In this document: positions 35,291 to 44,859 of the stretch, piece after piece | Layout: each line of letters opens with the position of its first letter | How positions within the stretch are numbered: position 1 is the stretch's first letter | Assembly: GCA_026260175.1 (NCBI GenBank) | Contig: JAKCWW010000964.1 | Coordinates: 15,226-79,225, forward strand | Direction of reading: 5' to 3' | From: Reticulitermes lucifugus | Lineage: Eukaryota; Arthropoda; Insecta; Blattodea; Rhinotermitidae | DNA: 64,000 bases | Program-made: the position numbers and the translations under genes | Notes under the pieces: generated by a model | What the model was told of the DNA's origin: nothing | What the model saw: only the letters and a program-made list of their open reading frames with translations | Database searches by the model: none

Positions 35291-35529
35291 AAGCTTAAGG
35301 GCATGTCGCAATATTAGTCGTGTGTGTATTCCATAACCATTCGATTACAATTGAGTTCTGCTGTGCACTGTGTACACCCAGCAACGAGCTTTATCATTCG
35401 AGAAGTGTGTTAAAGCATTTAGCGTTGACGGGTATCTCAAAAAATTAATACCTCATGACATATAAGTTACAGTATTTCGACTTACTTTCAACAAGTAATC
35501 CCACCATGGGGAGCTTGTGAGAGTTCTTT

Positions 35530-36560
35530 TCCTTCCTGTACATACTCTTATACAAAAAAAAGAGGTCCAAATAAAGTAACAAACGCTGTCATGTCGAGAC
35601 CTTTATTCTGACTTCGATATATAGTCTACATGCCACGCGGGTAGACGATAATACAAATCAGACCATCACTTAGACACCATTGACATTTAAGAATTTGTCC
35701 CTTGGTGGCACCAAGGCTTATATGACAGCTTAAAGAAATCTTATCTAGAGCGTGTAACCACGAGATGACAGTTTGCATCACTTCGGGACATGTTGCAAAT
35801 CGCTTGCCAGCCAGGTGCTACTAAATTGATTAAAAGAGTTGGAAATCTTTGGGCGCGAGACGGAGCTGTAGGGGGGGGGTGGTGGTGGTAAATAACGCAC
35901 CAGCAACAAGGATCCTGGCGCTATCGTGCAAAATAATGACGCCTTGGAGCAGTAACCCGGCCTGTCGTGAAGAATAACTTGTCGTAATCTCATAAATGTA
36001 CCACAACAGCTCTCAGCAATTACGGCGTCATCATGGTCAAGAAAATCCACAAGAATTACAGCTTTGTGTTTCCGAAAGACAGTTGCAATGATCTTCCTAA
36101 AAGATCGTGCTACTTTGCACTTCTTTACTGGAGGAGATGATGGATGTCTCCGCATCATGGATGGTTTCTTGGTTTCGGATGTTGCGCGATTAACCCGTGT
36201 TTCAGCCGTGTAAAAATGCACTGCAGAAAATGCTCTCTTTGATCGGTGTAATCTGTCGAGTCCTACATCATGAGCTTAGTGATTGTCTGTGAGGTTTTAT
36301 GGCATGCGGCCTGCACACACACACTTTCCTCTAATTTACTTGGTCTTGAACAACGCTGTGCATGCTCCCCAGCGCAGTGTCTAGGTCGCGAACGATCTCA
36401 GCTTGAAGCTTCTCTCCTCTCTGATGAGGCCATCAACACAACACACATTGTCATCCTCATTGTACTGATTGGGTGTCCGAGCGTCTGCCTTTCAATAACT
36501 CTCTTGGTGTTATCTGAAAAAAAATGCGCCTTTCCAAAAGATGTCTCAGTGATTTCACAT
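35530..36560 (-). pseudogene. Mariner transposase pseudogene (DD34D family)
   Basis: Read on minus from about 36540, an N-terminal piece gives D-G-L-I-R-E-E-R-S-F-K-L-R, then a stretch ending in H-F-Y-T-A-E-T. The 147-codon open stretch 35778-36221 carries R-H-P-S-S-P-P-V-K-K-C-K-V-A-R-S, V-D-F-L-D-H and R-L-R-Q-V-I-L. In the next frame the text continues I-L-H-D-S-A-R (catalytic aspartate region), A-P-K-D-F (last aspartate region) and L-A-G-K-R-F-A-T. Mariner transposases have these blocks in this order. At least one frameshift (near 35945), several stops and loss of the first catalytic D-E motif show it is dead. Inverted ends were not located. Confidence 0.85.
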
Positions 36561-36670
36561 TATATTCACCGTGCATCCTGTTGAAACTATTGTGAACCAT
36601 AGTTTTATCTTGTTTTAATCTAAGTGGATGTACCAACCGTTAAAACAGATGTATAGTCTATGTTAAAGTA

Positions 36671-36722
36671 CTTTGACCCCCTGATGATGGCTAGTGACTG
36701 GCCGAAACATATGTAGGGGTGT
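36671..36722 (+). ncRNA. Hammerhead ribozyme-like motif, best-preserved copy
   Basis: Stem I: ACCCC (36676-36680) pairs with GGGGT (36716-36720). Core box CTGATGA is 36681-36687. After one extra T, stem II GGCTA (36689-36693) pairs with TGGCC (36699-36703) with a 5-base loop. GAAA is 36704-36707. Stem III is A-T and C-G closed by loop ATAT (36707-36714). The cleavage triplet GTA ends at 36715. All hallmarks of a type I minimal hammerhead are present except the added base between the core box and stem II. Activity is untested. Context: short unassigned DNA beside a mariner relic, probably a solo Penelope-like terminal repeat. Confidence 0.6.
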
Positions 36723-36779
36723 ATAACATGATTAAAGTATAGTGCATGTGTGGGGGAAATAAAACTATTGATTGATGTC

Positions 36780-38375
36780 TCAGTGACTTTACACGTGTGT
36801 CGTACACCTCCAACAACGGACGGCAAATTTTCTGCGGTGCGACAAATTTTACACGTGAAAATCAAACCACACCGCGTCCTTCGACATTTACAATGTTTCC
36901 TGTACATCTATCATTTTTCAACAGATTGTACAGCAGTCCGTCATTTTCGGCGGCCTCTCATATTTCGATGTCGAAACAGGTTATCAGCACGTCTCGTTTC
37001 CTTGTGAAACCGCGTTGGCTTTAAGCTATTTTACGTGGAACTTGTTGTTATTTTTTTCAAATTTACTTTTGTGTGTGTGTATATGTATAGTGGTGCTGTG
37101 GTTATTGTCCCAGACTATTATTGAAACGATATAGGTTAGATCGAATCGTCGCCATTAATGTTAAATGAATACAAAAACTAGGCCACAACAACTGCTCCAG
37201 TGAAAATGTCTCTATATAGCTCTCCCAACCGAATAGGATAATTCTTTCCCCTTTACATTACATGTAAGAAGACCCAGTCTTTAAAAAGGTCAGCTATAAT
37301 GTGCCTAAGACAATGCCCAAATCTGTAGTAAGCCTACTGTAATAGGCACCGTCAGAACTCTTTTAAGCTGACCCATCTCTCGCATAAAAATTCCTTCACT
37401 TTCACTCTTGCTATTGCCATGTGGTTCCTCCTTAGGAGTGAATGAGGTCGTGGTTCCCTTTACATTTAGCGCTGGCTTTGATTGAACAGGTTAAATTCTT
37501 TAATTCAAAGTGGGCGACTAACCCAGATGATGCAACAAATTATAAGGGCAATTTTCGAAAGAGAAGTTTAGTAAAAGAAAGTAGATTAAGACGCTTAAAG
37601 AAAGACAAAACTGAAACTAAGGATTATGCGTTATAACACCCTTGTTAGTCTCACTGGTGTTTTGGAAATATTCCTTTTAAAGGCCTTCATATTTGTCCCT
37701 CTTCATGAAATTGACTACATTTGCCTTTTCATTTAATTTACATATTTTAATAATTCGCAAATAAAAATCACACAGTTTAAACACTTCAGATATTGACTTT
37801 TACAGGTTGAATAAAGCATGATTAGTACTTTTATTTAAGGCAATATTCCATCTTTCAACCGGAGGGCCTCTGCCGTTTTCTTTGAATTATCCTACAGAAA
37901 GTCTACATTCATATGTATAAATCTTTGGCAAATTACGCGATAATTCTCATTGGAGTACATGTTAAAACGAGGCGGCTGTAGAAGTTTAATTGTTTGATCG
38001 TGCTTAACCCTAACTCTGTTTAGGGCAGATCAAAAATGTTCCAAAGAAACATCGTGGTTGTAATAAGGAAACTGTTAGAATGATATCCCAGATTGAAAGC
38101 AAAATATATTTCAGGGCTTCTTTACTACAATATCGGAAAGTATGAGGAGGAATAAACTGAAGGCTAAAGAAAACTGCATAATGGGAAAGGTAATAAGATT
38201 AAGGAAGATGGGGTAAGCAGGATATGTGACAAACTGGGAAGACAAGGGAAATTAATGCAGAGATTTCGTGGAAAAGCATAAAGAAAATATTGAAGAATTA
38301 GATTAAAACTGATCCTAAATAAATAGGATTGAAGGGTATGGACTCAATTTATCTAAGAATAGGAACAGGTAGAGT
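36780..38375. other. No gene recognised
   Basis: Frames of 75-95 codons overlap on both strands at 36620-37024. One of 64 codons (37442-37636) is lysine-rich. None is recognised. Confidence 0.45.
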
Positions 38376-38380
38376 TTCTG

Positions 38381-38478
38381 AATAACTCCCTGATGAAGGA
38401 CCCCGGTGTCGAAACATGTAGAAGTTTTATAATTGCTTCTGAATGCATTTTATTAAGTGCATAAGTTGGTTGATGTAT
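38381..38478 (+). ncRNA. Hammerhead-like motif with an element end
   Basis: CTGATGA (38390-38396), one extra A, GGACCCCGGTGTC (decayed stem II), GAAAC (38411-38415), GTA triplet, then GAAGTT pairing at five of six positions with AACTCC before the box. About 40 bases on, AAGTGCATAAGTTGGTTG (38455 onward) resembles the inverted end of the 480-bp element at 57.3-57.8 kb (AAGTGCATTTAGTTGGTT). This ties the two to one family. Confidence 0.45.
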
Positions 38479-38872
38479 AGATTGTAAGAATATGCACGGA
38501 ATGAGTAACATAAAACATTGTAACGAAATTTACTGTCTGGGACACTATTAGCGTCGGAAGAAAGACTGTGTCTTCGTGCTTTACTTACTTCCAAAATACT
38601 TCCTTAAGAATCTAAATTAGCAACTTTATTTAATCAGATAAAAAGGTAGAAAATTCAGAAGGAAACCAAGAAGGTTCTTCTCTTAGCACGCTGTCAAATA
38701 TGGGATGTTTCTCTATCTGTTGTTTATGCATCTTTCTGGCCTGCTGACTAGCAGAATGGTGTGTTTACTTTCCGCTGACATGTCTCGCAAAAAATACATT
38801 TACCCATATTAATTGGATTTTCCCTATAATTACTTAACGTAAGAGAATATCAAATTAAATGTTACACTTAAT

Positions 38873-38877
38873 AAAAA
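38873..38877 (-). terminator. Pol III terminator of tRNA-Ile
   Basis: Minus-strand T5 five bases after the tRNA discriminator base, a standard RNA polymerase III stop. Confidence 0.75.
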
Positions 38878-38882
38878 TACTA

Positions 38883-38973
38883 TTCCCCAGGTGAGGCTCG
38901 AACTCACAACCCCGGCATTGCTCGGAATACTGTCCTATAAGTACCGTGCGCTAACCAGTTGCGCCACTGGGGA
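38883..38973 (-). tRNA. tRNA-Ile-TAT: tRNA-Ile(UAU) with a 17-nt intron
   Basis: Decodes the AUA isoleucine codon. The minus strand folds into a complete cloverleaf. The 7-bp acceptor TCCCCAG/CTGGGGA has no mismatch. The D-arm is GCGC/GCGC. The anticodon stem is CGGTA/TGCCG (one G-U), with anticodon TAT at 38937-38939. T-arm GTGAG TTCGAGC CTCAC is perfect and the discriminator base is A. A 17-base intron (38919-38935) sits one base after the anticodon, the canonical position, as in animal tRNA-Ile(UAU) genes, which usually have introns. Internal promoters: A-box TGGCGCAACTGG and B-box AGTTCGAGCCT. The T1-A72 end pair is slightly unusual (many relatives have G1-C72). Unlike the SINE heads nearby it has no SINE body, and a T5 terminator follows. 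Confidence 0.93.
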
Positions 38974-38999
38974 CTACGATTAAGGAGTATGTACTGCAC

Positions 39000-39715
39000 T
39001 CTCTCTAGGATGGTCGTGTTATTGTTACGTAATATTTCTGACTGTACACACACACAAACACACACATAATTACAATTTAACATGTGGTGCAAACTGAGCA
39101 GTATCTCCCAGTACCCAAGTTTTAGTTAGCGTAAAATTACGAGCGTTTTAATACTAATTAAGTCTATGGAGCATAGGCTTTCTCGAAAAGCAACCTCTCC
39201 TTTAATGTGGTTAAGTAACTATTAATTGGCAACATTTTTATATAGTCCTGCCTAACATTTTTGATCTTGCATTACGTTAATTTTTGCTCTTTGTCTACCC
39301 TCCTTCGTGTGTCAAGAATGTCGGCTCAACCAACGCTGAAACAAAAACGTTCAAATGAAGGGAAGGATAGTACAGAATTCTAAGAATTTGGAGCGAAAGT
39401 TTTGGCGTGATTAAAAAGGTTAATAAAGCAATGTGCATCAACTGTTCCGAATCAGTAGTCTACAGAATTTATTCTGAAAAATGGCCTTATAAAATAGTTA
39501 ATAAAAAAGCTTCGCAATAAAAGTGAGCAAAAAGAGAGCACTTTTTTCGAGAAATCAACAACACAAATGGAATAAAATACGTTGATGAAAATCTTGTCTG
39601 TTGTTTCTGACTTAGTTACCGCAGGTTTTGAACACAAAAGGTTATTGCTGAAGATGGGAAACCATTCGGTGATGACTATCATATTACAGTATAGTGGCTA
39701 GAATATTCTCAGTTC
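39000..39715. other. No gene recognised
   Basis: One 76-codon minus frame (39452-39682) and nothing recognisable. Confidence 0.5.
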
Positions 39716-39719
39716 CTCT

Positions 39720-39779
39720 CTGGCGGCTTTCGGAAAAGGAAAAGGCTATGGACCTGTCGTAAGAGAGACTACGGAATGA
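39720..39779 (+). pseudogene. Extreme C-terminus of a non-LTR reverse transcriptase (5'-truncated copy)
   Basis: This frame reads F-G-K-G-K-G-Y-G-P-V-V-R-E-T-T-E and then TGA. It matches the tail of the RTE-like element at 44.7 kb (F-G-R-R-D-E-P-V-L-R-Q-T-A, stop). Only the last codons and the 3' untranslated part remain, as expected for a severely 5'-truncated LINE insertion. Confidence 0.55.
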
Positions 39780-40112
39780 TTGAATGAATGGTTTGATAAC
39801 ATAAAACCCTTTGCTTTCAAATTTAAAATTTTAAAATATCATGTTAACAATGACATTTTAAATATTTTCGAAACCTACAAAAGCAAATGTACTACAATCA
39901 GAGCCTTCAAATAGTTGTTCCAAATATCGAACAATTCTCTTCAAGATTTGATATTTTCCGGTCATTTGAAGAAAGAGAAAGATTCATTAAATGTGTAGAC
40001 AATGTAAGGTAAGATAAATTGAGTTTGGAATGGTCGCAATGAATCCAAACAATTTTTGGATGCAACGACGGATTTACAAAGAAGAAAAATTCGGAGGCAA
40101 AGGGTTTCCAGT

Positions 40113-40345
40113 TAAATAGCTAACTAACTAATTAACTAACTAAGTAACTAACTCCATGGAGCAGAGTCCCTCTTGAGAAGCTAACAGGTCGTTAGGTAGT
40201 CAATAAATTCCCCGCGTTTAATGGAACCCGAAGGTTCATTACCGCATTCACAAGAGCCCGCGACCTAACCCTATCCTGAGCCATATTAATCCAGTCCATG
40301 CTCCCCATTCCATTTCTTGAAGATCCATCTGAGAATCTGAATTTC
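40113..40345. repeat. (TAAC)n tract and dispersed repeat E
   Basis: TAAC units fill 40120-40152. Then CCATGGAGCAGAGTCCCTCT, GTAGTCAATAAATTCCCCGC and GGAACCCGAAGGTTCATTAC match the E copies at 47.5, 49.6 and 58.1 kb. Likely a degenerate end of a longer element read on the other strand. Confidence 0.6.
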
Positions 40346-40349
40346 CATT

Positions 40350-41845
40350 CCTAAGGCTTTTGACTTTGAAAAATGTTGCAGTAAGAGCATAATTCTTTCA
40401 ACTACCTATCCATGCGAGTCACTATTTTCAGTATCTAACTTTGTCAAATATAATTATAAGGATATGCTTAATAAAAATTCTAGTGCCGCAAGCGTAGCTC
40501 TAAAAACAGCCAAGTAAAAACCTGCTATAAAATATCTGTTATCCTTTGTGCACAAACATCTTTTACTATCAGTGATAATGAAGCATATTTACTGGCTTTT
40601 ACCAGGTTCTTGCACATTATAATATGAACCATGGCTTATAACGTTTCTGTTACTACGTAAAAATTTAATTTCTTTTGTAGTTTATAAGTACTAGTAATGA
40701 TAATGTTATGTGTCAATTATACAATTTAAAATATTATACAGCTATACTGTTAATTATTTAAGCCGTCTTCCTAAATCCTTGCACTGATTTTAATCTCAGC
40801 TAAAATTTTGTATTAGTAAAACAACATGAATAAAACAAACACAACTATGAAAAAGAGAATAAAAAGTAATTTCCTTTAATTGTTTTATCAACTTGTTTGT
40901 GGTCCATTACTATTATCACAAAGTCATTCCTTTTGTCTGTCGAAGTACGTGTGTTAGCAATTATGTAACTTCTAAATGAGTCTCATTTAAAATAATTCAG
41001 AAGCCTTAGATTTGCCTAAATAAGCTTTCTAAGAATTCTTTTGTTATTGTTCTCTCTCTATATATAATAACTGGACCTTGATATCTTAGTCAGTATAGCC
41101 AGTATGCTACAGGGGGGTAGTTTAAGATTTCTTTATTACAGTCGCAGCTGCTTTCCTATTTTCCTCCTGATTGCAGTCCTCGAGGAACTTCCTGTTAGAA
41201 TTTACAATTTTATCACTATGATAGGTAATAATTAATACCGATGAAGACATAACCAAGACTCTATTTGGCTGCTCAAAATTCCCATAGCACGCAAAATAAT
41301 TTCACCGAAAATTATCAAAAATTTGAGCAGCGGCGCTCACAGAGTTGCTGAAATTGCGTGTTCAATTTCTTTCTGAACACATAAACATGCTGGGGTTTAA
41401 CCCTGAAGTATATAATGTAAGCTGTTGGAAAGAGTCGTTAAAAATAGGGGGGGAAGTCAATTTTTGAACCCTGGCTTGGAATAGGTAAATACAGTTCGCA
41501 TATTCTATATATTTGCATTACTTCTTCCTTCTTTCCTTCTGTCTCTGCTTACGTGTTTATTTCACTAGTTGAAGTACGTTTATGACTTCATTTGTATTCC
41601 CGTCTGTATATAATATTAATGAATGTATCATGTTAGTCACTGCACGGCTTCGTGCTGTAGAGAGAAATATTTTTTCACATGTCCCAGAACGTGACCATCA
41701 CAAATAAGGTTCCTCATGCTTGTCCCCAGAACAATTTACGAAATCCAAATGAGTGCACATGTAAAATTAAATACGATACGACGTAGTTTCTACATATCAC
41801 AAAATCTGTCATTTAAGAGGGCAAGGGCAATTGTAAGTTAGTAAC
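40350..41845. other. No gene recognised
   Basis: About 1.5 kb with no frame of 60 codons, unusual only for its emptiness. Confidence 0.5.
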
Positions 41846-41850
41846 AGAGG

Positions 41851-42300
41851 GTGATCGAAAAGTCGCGCAAACCGAAGTTTGATATTTAGTACTAGCCAGG
41901 AATGAGTGCGATAAAGTCGAATTGGTGGATGAATATGTTGGTATGACTGTGCAGAAGCTGTGTAAGGGAAAGCACATGTCACGTGACCTGACGCTATCTC
42001 AGAAGTGGCTTTAGAACCGTGCGTCTACCGACATGTCTTTTTCACAAGCGCAGCGCGTTGTTATTTTTGATCAGTAACTTCAACGTCAATCCTATTTGAA
42101 ATGCCAGAAAGATTTCAGGAGTGCCTTCCCGAAGTCTCAAGTGCCAGATAAGTCAAGAGTATTTCGTTTACAAGCCGGTTTTCATGAAACCGGTAGTGTG
42201 AGGTCGCCCTACAGTGTTAAATGACGTGAGTGTGAAAAACATCCGGCATTCTTTAGTGCAATCTCCACGAAAATTTTGAATATATAATATATTGAGACAT
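41851..42300 (+). pseudogene. Transposase N-terminus (helix-turn-helix, DUF4817-like), broken
   Basis: From ATG 42033 the frame reads M-S-F-S-Q-A-Q-R-V-V-I-F-D-Q, stop, then S-Y-L-K-C-Q-K-D-F-R-S-A-F-P, V-P-D-K-S-R-V-F-R and H-E-T-G-S-V-R-S-P. A second stop follows, and then a short tail to about 42290. This matches the start of mariner/Tc1-related insect transposases with a DUF4817-type helix-turn-helix. The catalytic domain is absent. GAGGGTGATCGAAAAGTCGC at 41849-41868 could be the element's 5' inverted end. No matching right end was found. Confidence 0.7.
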
Positions 42301-42574
42301 TTTTTAATTTGTAATTTTTTAAATTTGGGTTGCGTATGTTTTCTATCATCCTGTATTATGAATACTGAAATAGGTGCCAAAGAAATAGTTTGTAGAGACA
42401 TGACATAAAATAACTTGCACCACGCAGAGTTACGTTAGAGGGCTTTTATTTTAAATTTAGAAGCCTGATAGACAATTTTATTGGGCCACTGGTACTGGAT
42501 AGAGAAGGCATACTATTAAATTACTGAAGTTACATTAAACGACGGCCTTAAGACAGAATTTTGGAACCTCGTGT

Positions 42575-42850
42575 GCTGGGATTGCTCAGTCGGTATAATG
42601 AGTAGGAAACGGGTTGGAAAAGAGAGGAAGCACATTTTGATTCCCGGCGGACAAAGTAAACATTTCTCTTCTCCTTAGCATCCGTGCTTGCTCTGGTCCA
42701 TACTTGCTCTTACGCTAAACGGCCTGCCATTCAGTGGGTACTGCGGCCCAACTTCTCCTGCAGTAAGGCGTTCGGGTAAGGAAACTGAGCATTCACTCCA
42801 TCTACTGCACAGAGTATCTATCTCCACTCTCCCATATGCCTTTGTGGTGT
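42575..42850 (+). repeat. SINE B
   Basis: The tRNA-like head (GGGATTGCTCAGTCGGTATA, then TTTTGATTCCCGGCGG) is followed by the body read in sense, including AGTGGGTACTGCGGCCC and ACTCCATCTACTGCACAGAG. It is the complement of the order in minus-strand copies. The 113-codon frame 42688-43029 and its antisense partner run over it. Confidence 0.6.
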
Positions 42851-42869
42851 GCACAGAGTCAATTTTTTT

Positions 42870-43106
42870 TTCTATGGCGCAAAAGCCCAACTCGAGCCTA
42901 TTATTAGATCACACACACTTAGACACACGCATCCAGTGGGCCTTCTCTGACAGAGTGATCAGCCTTTCGCAGAGGCCGCTACCTACACAACACACGACAA
43001 ACACAAGAGACGGACATTCATGCCCTTAGCGGGATTCGAACCCGCTATCACAGCAATCAAGTGGCTGCAGGCCTGCGCCTTAGACCGCTCGGCCACTGGA
43101 ATCCGC
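42870..43106 (-). repeat. SINE A
   Basis: The minus-strand head GATTCCAGTGGCCGAGCGGT leads into CTAAGGCGCAGGCCTGC, B-box GGGTTCGAATCCCGC, then GGGCATGAATGTCCGTCT and the family 3' half ending in an A-run complement at 42868-42878. It is adjacent to SINE B tail to tail. Confidence 0.85.
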
Positions 43107-43109
43107 CAG

Positions 43110-44240
43110 GGACAACTTTACCTCTACTTTTCGTAGAAGCTCATATATAATGTGAAACAATTCACAGTTCATAATCACTGTACGATTTTTCACCATCTTT
43201 GTTAGTACGAATAAGAAGGGCTTGAAGCTTCTAACACAGAACCAAACACCTTGTCTGTGCACTACAAAGTTCGAAAAAGGGAGCGGTGTGTTTTGAAGGT
43301 AGATCTTTCCTAGAAGCAAAGCTTCAACGCCTAAAAAATAAAAATGACCTCGGAAGTTGCTGCATGTTGAAGAGATCAGGTATTAATATGCGTGTATATT
43401 TTAATAGCTTCCTCGCATGCATCCACGCACGTTAGTTACGCACACACGAACTTCCATATTTAACCTGTTGTGCAGACCAGTTTCAAGTTATATTCTTTTA
43501 AATACCTTATTTACGTAAGTACAGGTACAAAGGCCATATAGACATCACAGATATACATTTTGCCGAAGGTGAAACCTCCAAAAAAGAGATGTGCATGTGA
43601 TATTCTTATAGAGGCAAATAAAAAAGAATGTTACCAAGCGGTGACAAGATTGGCAAGTGTTTGTTGAGTCCCTAAAAACAATTATAAAGCTATGAAGAAA
43701 CACTGAAATATTTCGTCTTCCACCTTTTTATGAAAATATATGGTGAAGCGTAGATGTCTGAACAGAGGTACAGCAATAGTGGTAAATGGTAAGAAAAAAA
43801 TTCTAATGTCTTTGCTACAGACGCAGTAATTCATTGGTAAAATATTGTAAGACTTTTATATGATATTACTGCAAAAAAGTCTTATAAATATTTCTACAAA
43901 ACTAAATCTGACATTTTTTATATTTAATCTGATGCAGTTTGAAAGGTATTATTTTACAAATTGTATGAAATAAAAGAATGAATTCAAAACCAGACCTCAT
44001 ATAATGAAAATCGCGCTGTGGTTGCTAACCTCCCATTCAGGAGGTATCGAATTCGAATCTCTTTGTAAGAAACATATCTCCCGAAAAAATCCTACTGTTT
44101 CGATAAATTCTGGGATATTAAAATGACAGGCCATATTAACTTGCATTAATATCCTGACAATTCAATTGATAAAAAGTCATAAAATAAATTGAAAAACCAA
44201 TCTACACCCAAACTCGTAGTTATGTAATTAGTATAAAAGA
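43110..44240. other. No gene; one tRNA-like relic near 44008-44068
   Basis: A 79-codon minus frame (43080-43319) starts at the SINE A head. GCGCTGTGGTTGCTAACC and GAATTCGAATC look like worn A- and B-boxes but do not fold as a tRNA. Confidence 0.4.
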
Positions 44241-44246
44241 TCCGTA

Positions 44247-44763
44247 TTCAGGATTGCCATAGCAAAAGTAGCATTCAACAAGGAGAAGATTCTTTTTACG
44301 AACAAACTAGATTTAAATTTGAGGAACAAACTAGTGAAATGCTACAATTGGAACACAGCTCTCTGTGGTGCTGAAACTTGGACACTTCGGAAAGTAGATC
44401 AGAAATGCCTTTAAAGTTTTGAAATGTGGTGCTGGAGAAGGATGGAGAAGATCAGTTGGACCGATTTTGTGAAAAATGAAGAAGTATTACAGAGTAAAGG
44501 AGGAAAGGAACATCCTAAATGCAGTATGACGAAGGAAGGCTAACTGGATGGATCACATCTTGCGTAAGAACTGCCATATAAAACATGTTATTAAAGGAAA
44601 TATAGAAGGGACAAGAAGACGAGGAAGAAGACATAGGCAGCTACTGGATGACCTTAATGAAACGAGAAGATACTGGAAGTTGAAAGCGAAAGCACTAGAT
44701 GGCACTATGTACAGAAATCCCTTTGGAAGAAGAGATGAACCTGTCTTAAGACAGACTGCGTGA
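44247..44763 (+). pseudogene. C-terminal part of a non-LTR (RTE-like) reverse transcriptase
   Basis: The region encodes the typical C-terminal tail of insect endonuclease-reverse transcriptases. It starts K-V-A-F-N-K-E-K-I-L-F-T-N-K, then L-V-K-C-Y-N-W-N-T-A-L-C-G-A-E-T-W-T-L-R. After a stop come F-E-M-W-C-W-R-R-M-E-K-I-S-W-T-D, then, after a frameshift and a TGA, R-R-K-A-N-W-M-D-H-I and G-T-R-R-R-G-R-R and L-L-D-D-L. It ends F-G-R-R-D-E-P-V-L-R-Q-T-A, stop. The open stretch 44548-44763 starts at an internal methionine, not a real start. The catalytic RT domain is missing, so this is a 5'-truncated dead copy. 3' untranslated sequence probably continues to about 44850. Confidence 0.85.
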
Positions 44764-44859
44764 TTATGTTTCGATAGGTCCCAAGGGGCAATTTCAGCCC
44801 TTACAGCGCCCTCCCAGGCATACTCCTCAGTTCTTCCAAGCAAATATGAGACGTAGCCT

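Noticed and set aside
36415-36440. CTGATGAGGCCATCAAC as a hammerhead start
   Set aside because: No GAAAC follows at a usable distance; it is part of the mariner relic read antisense.
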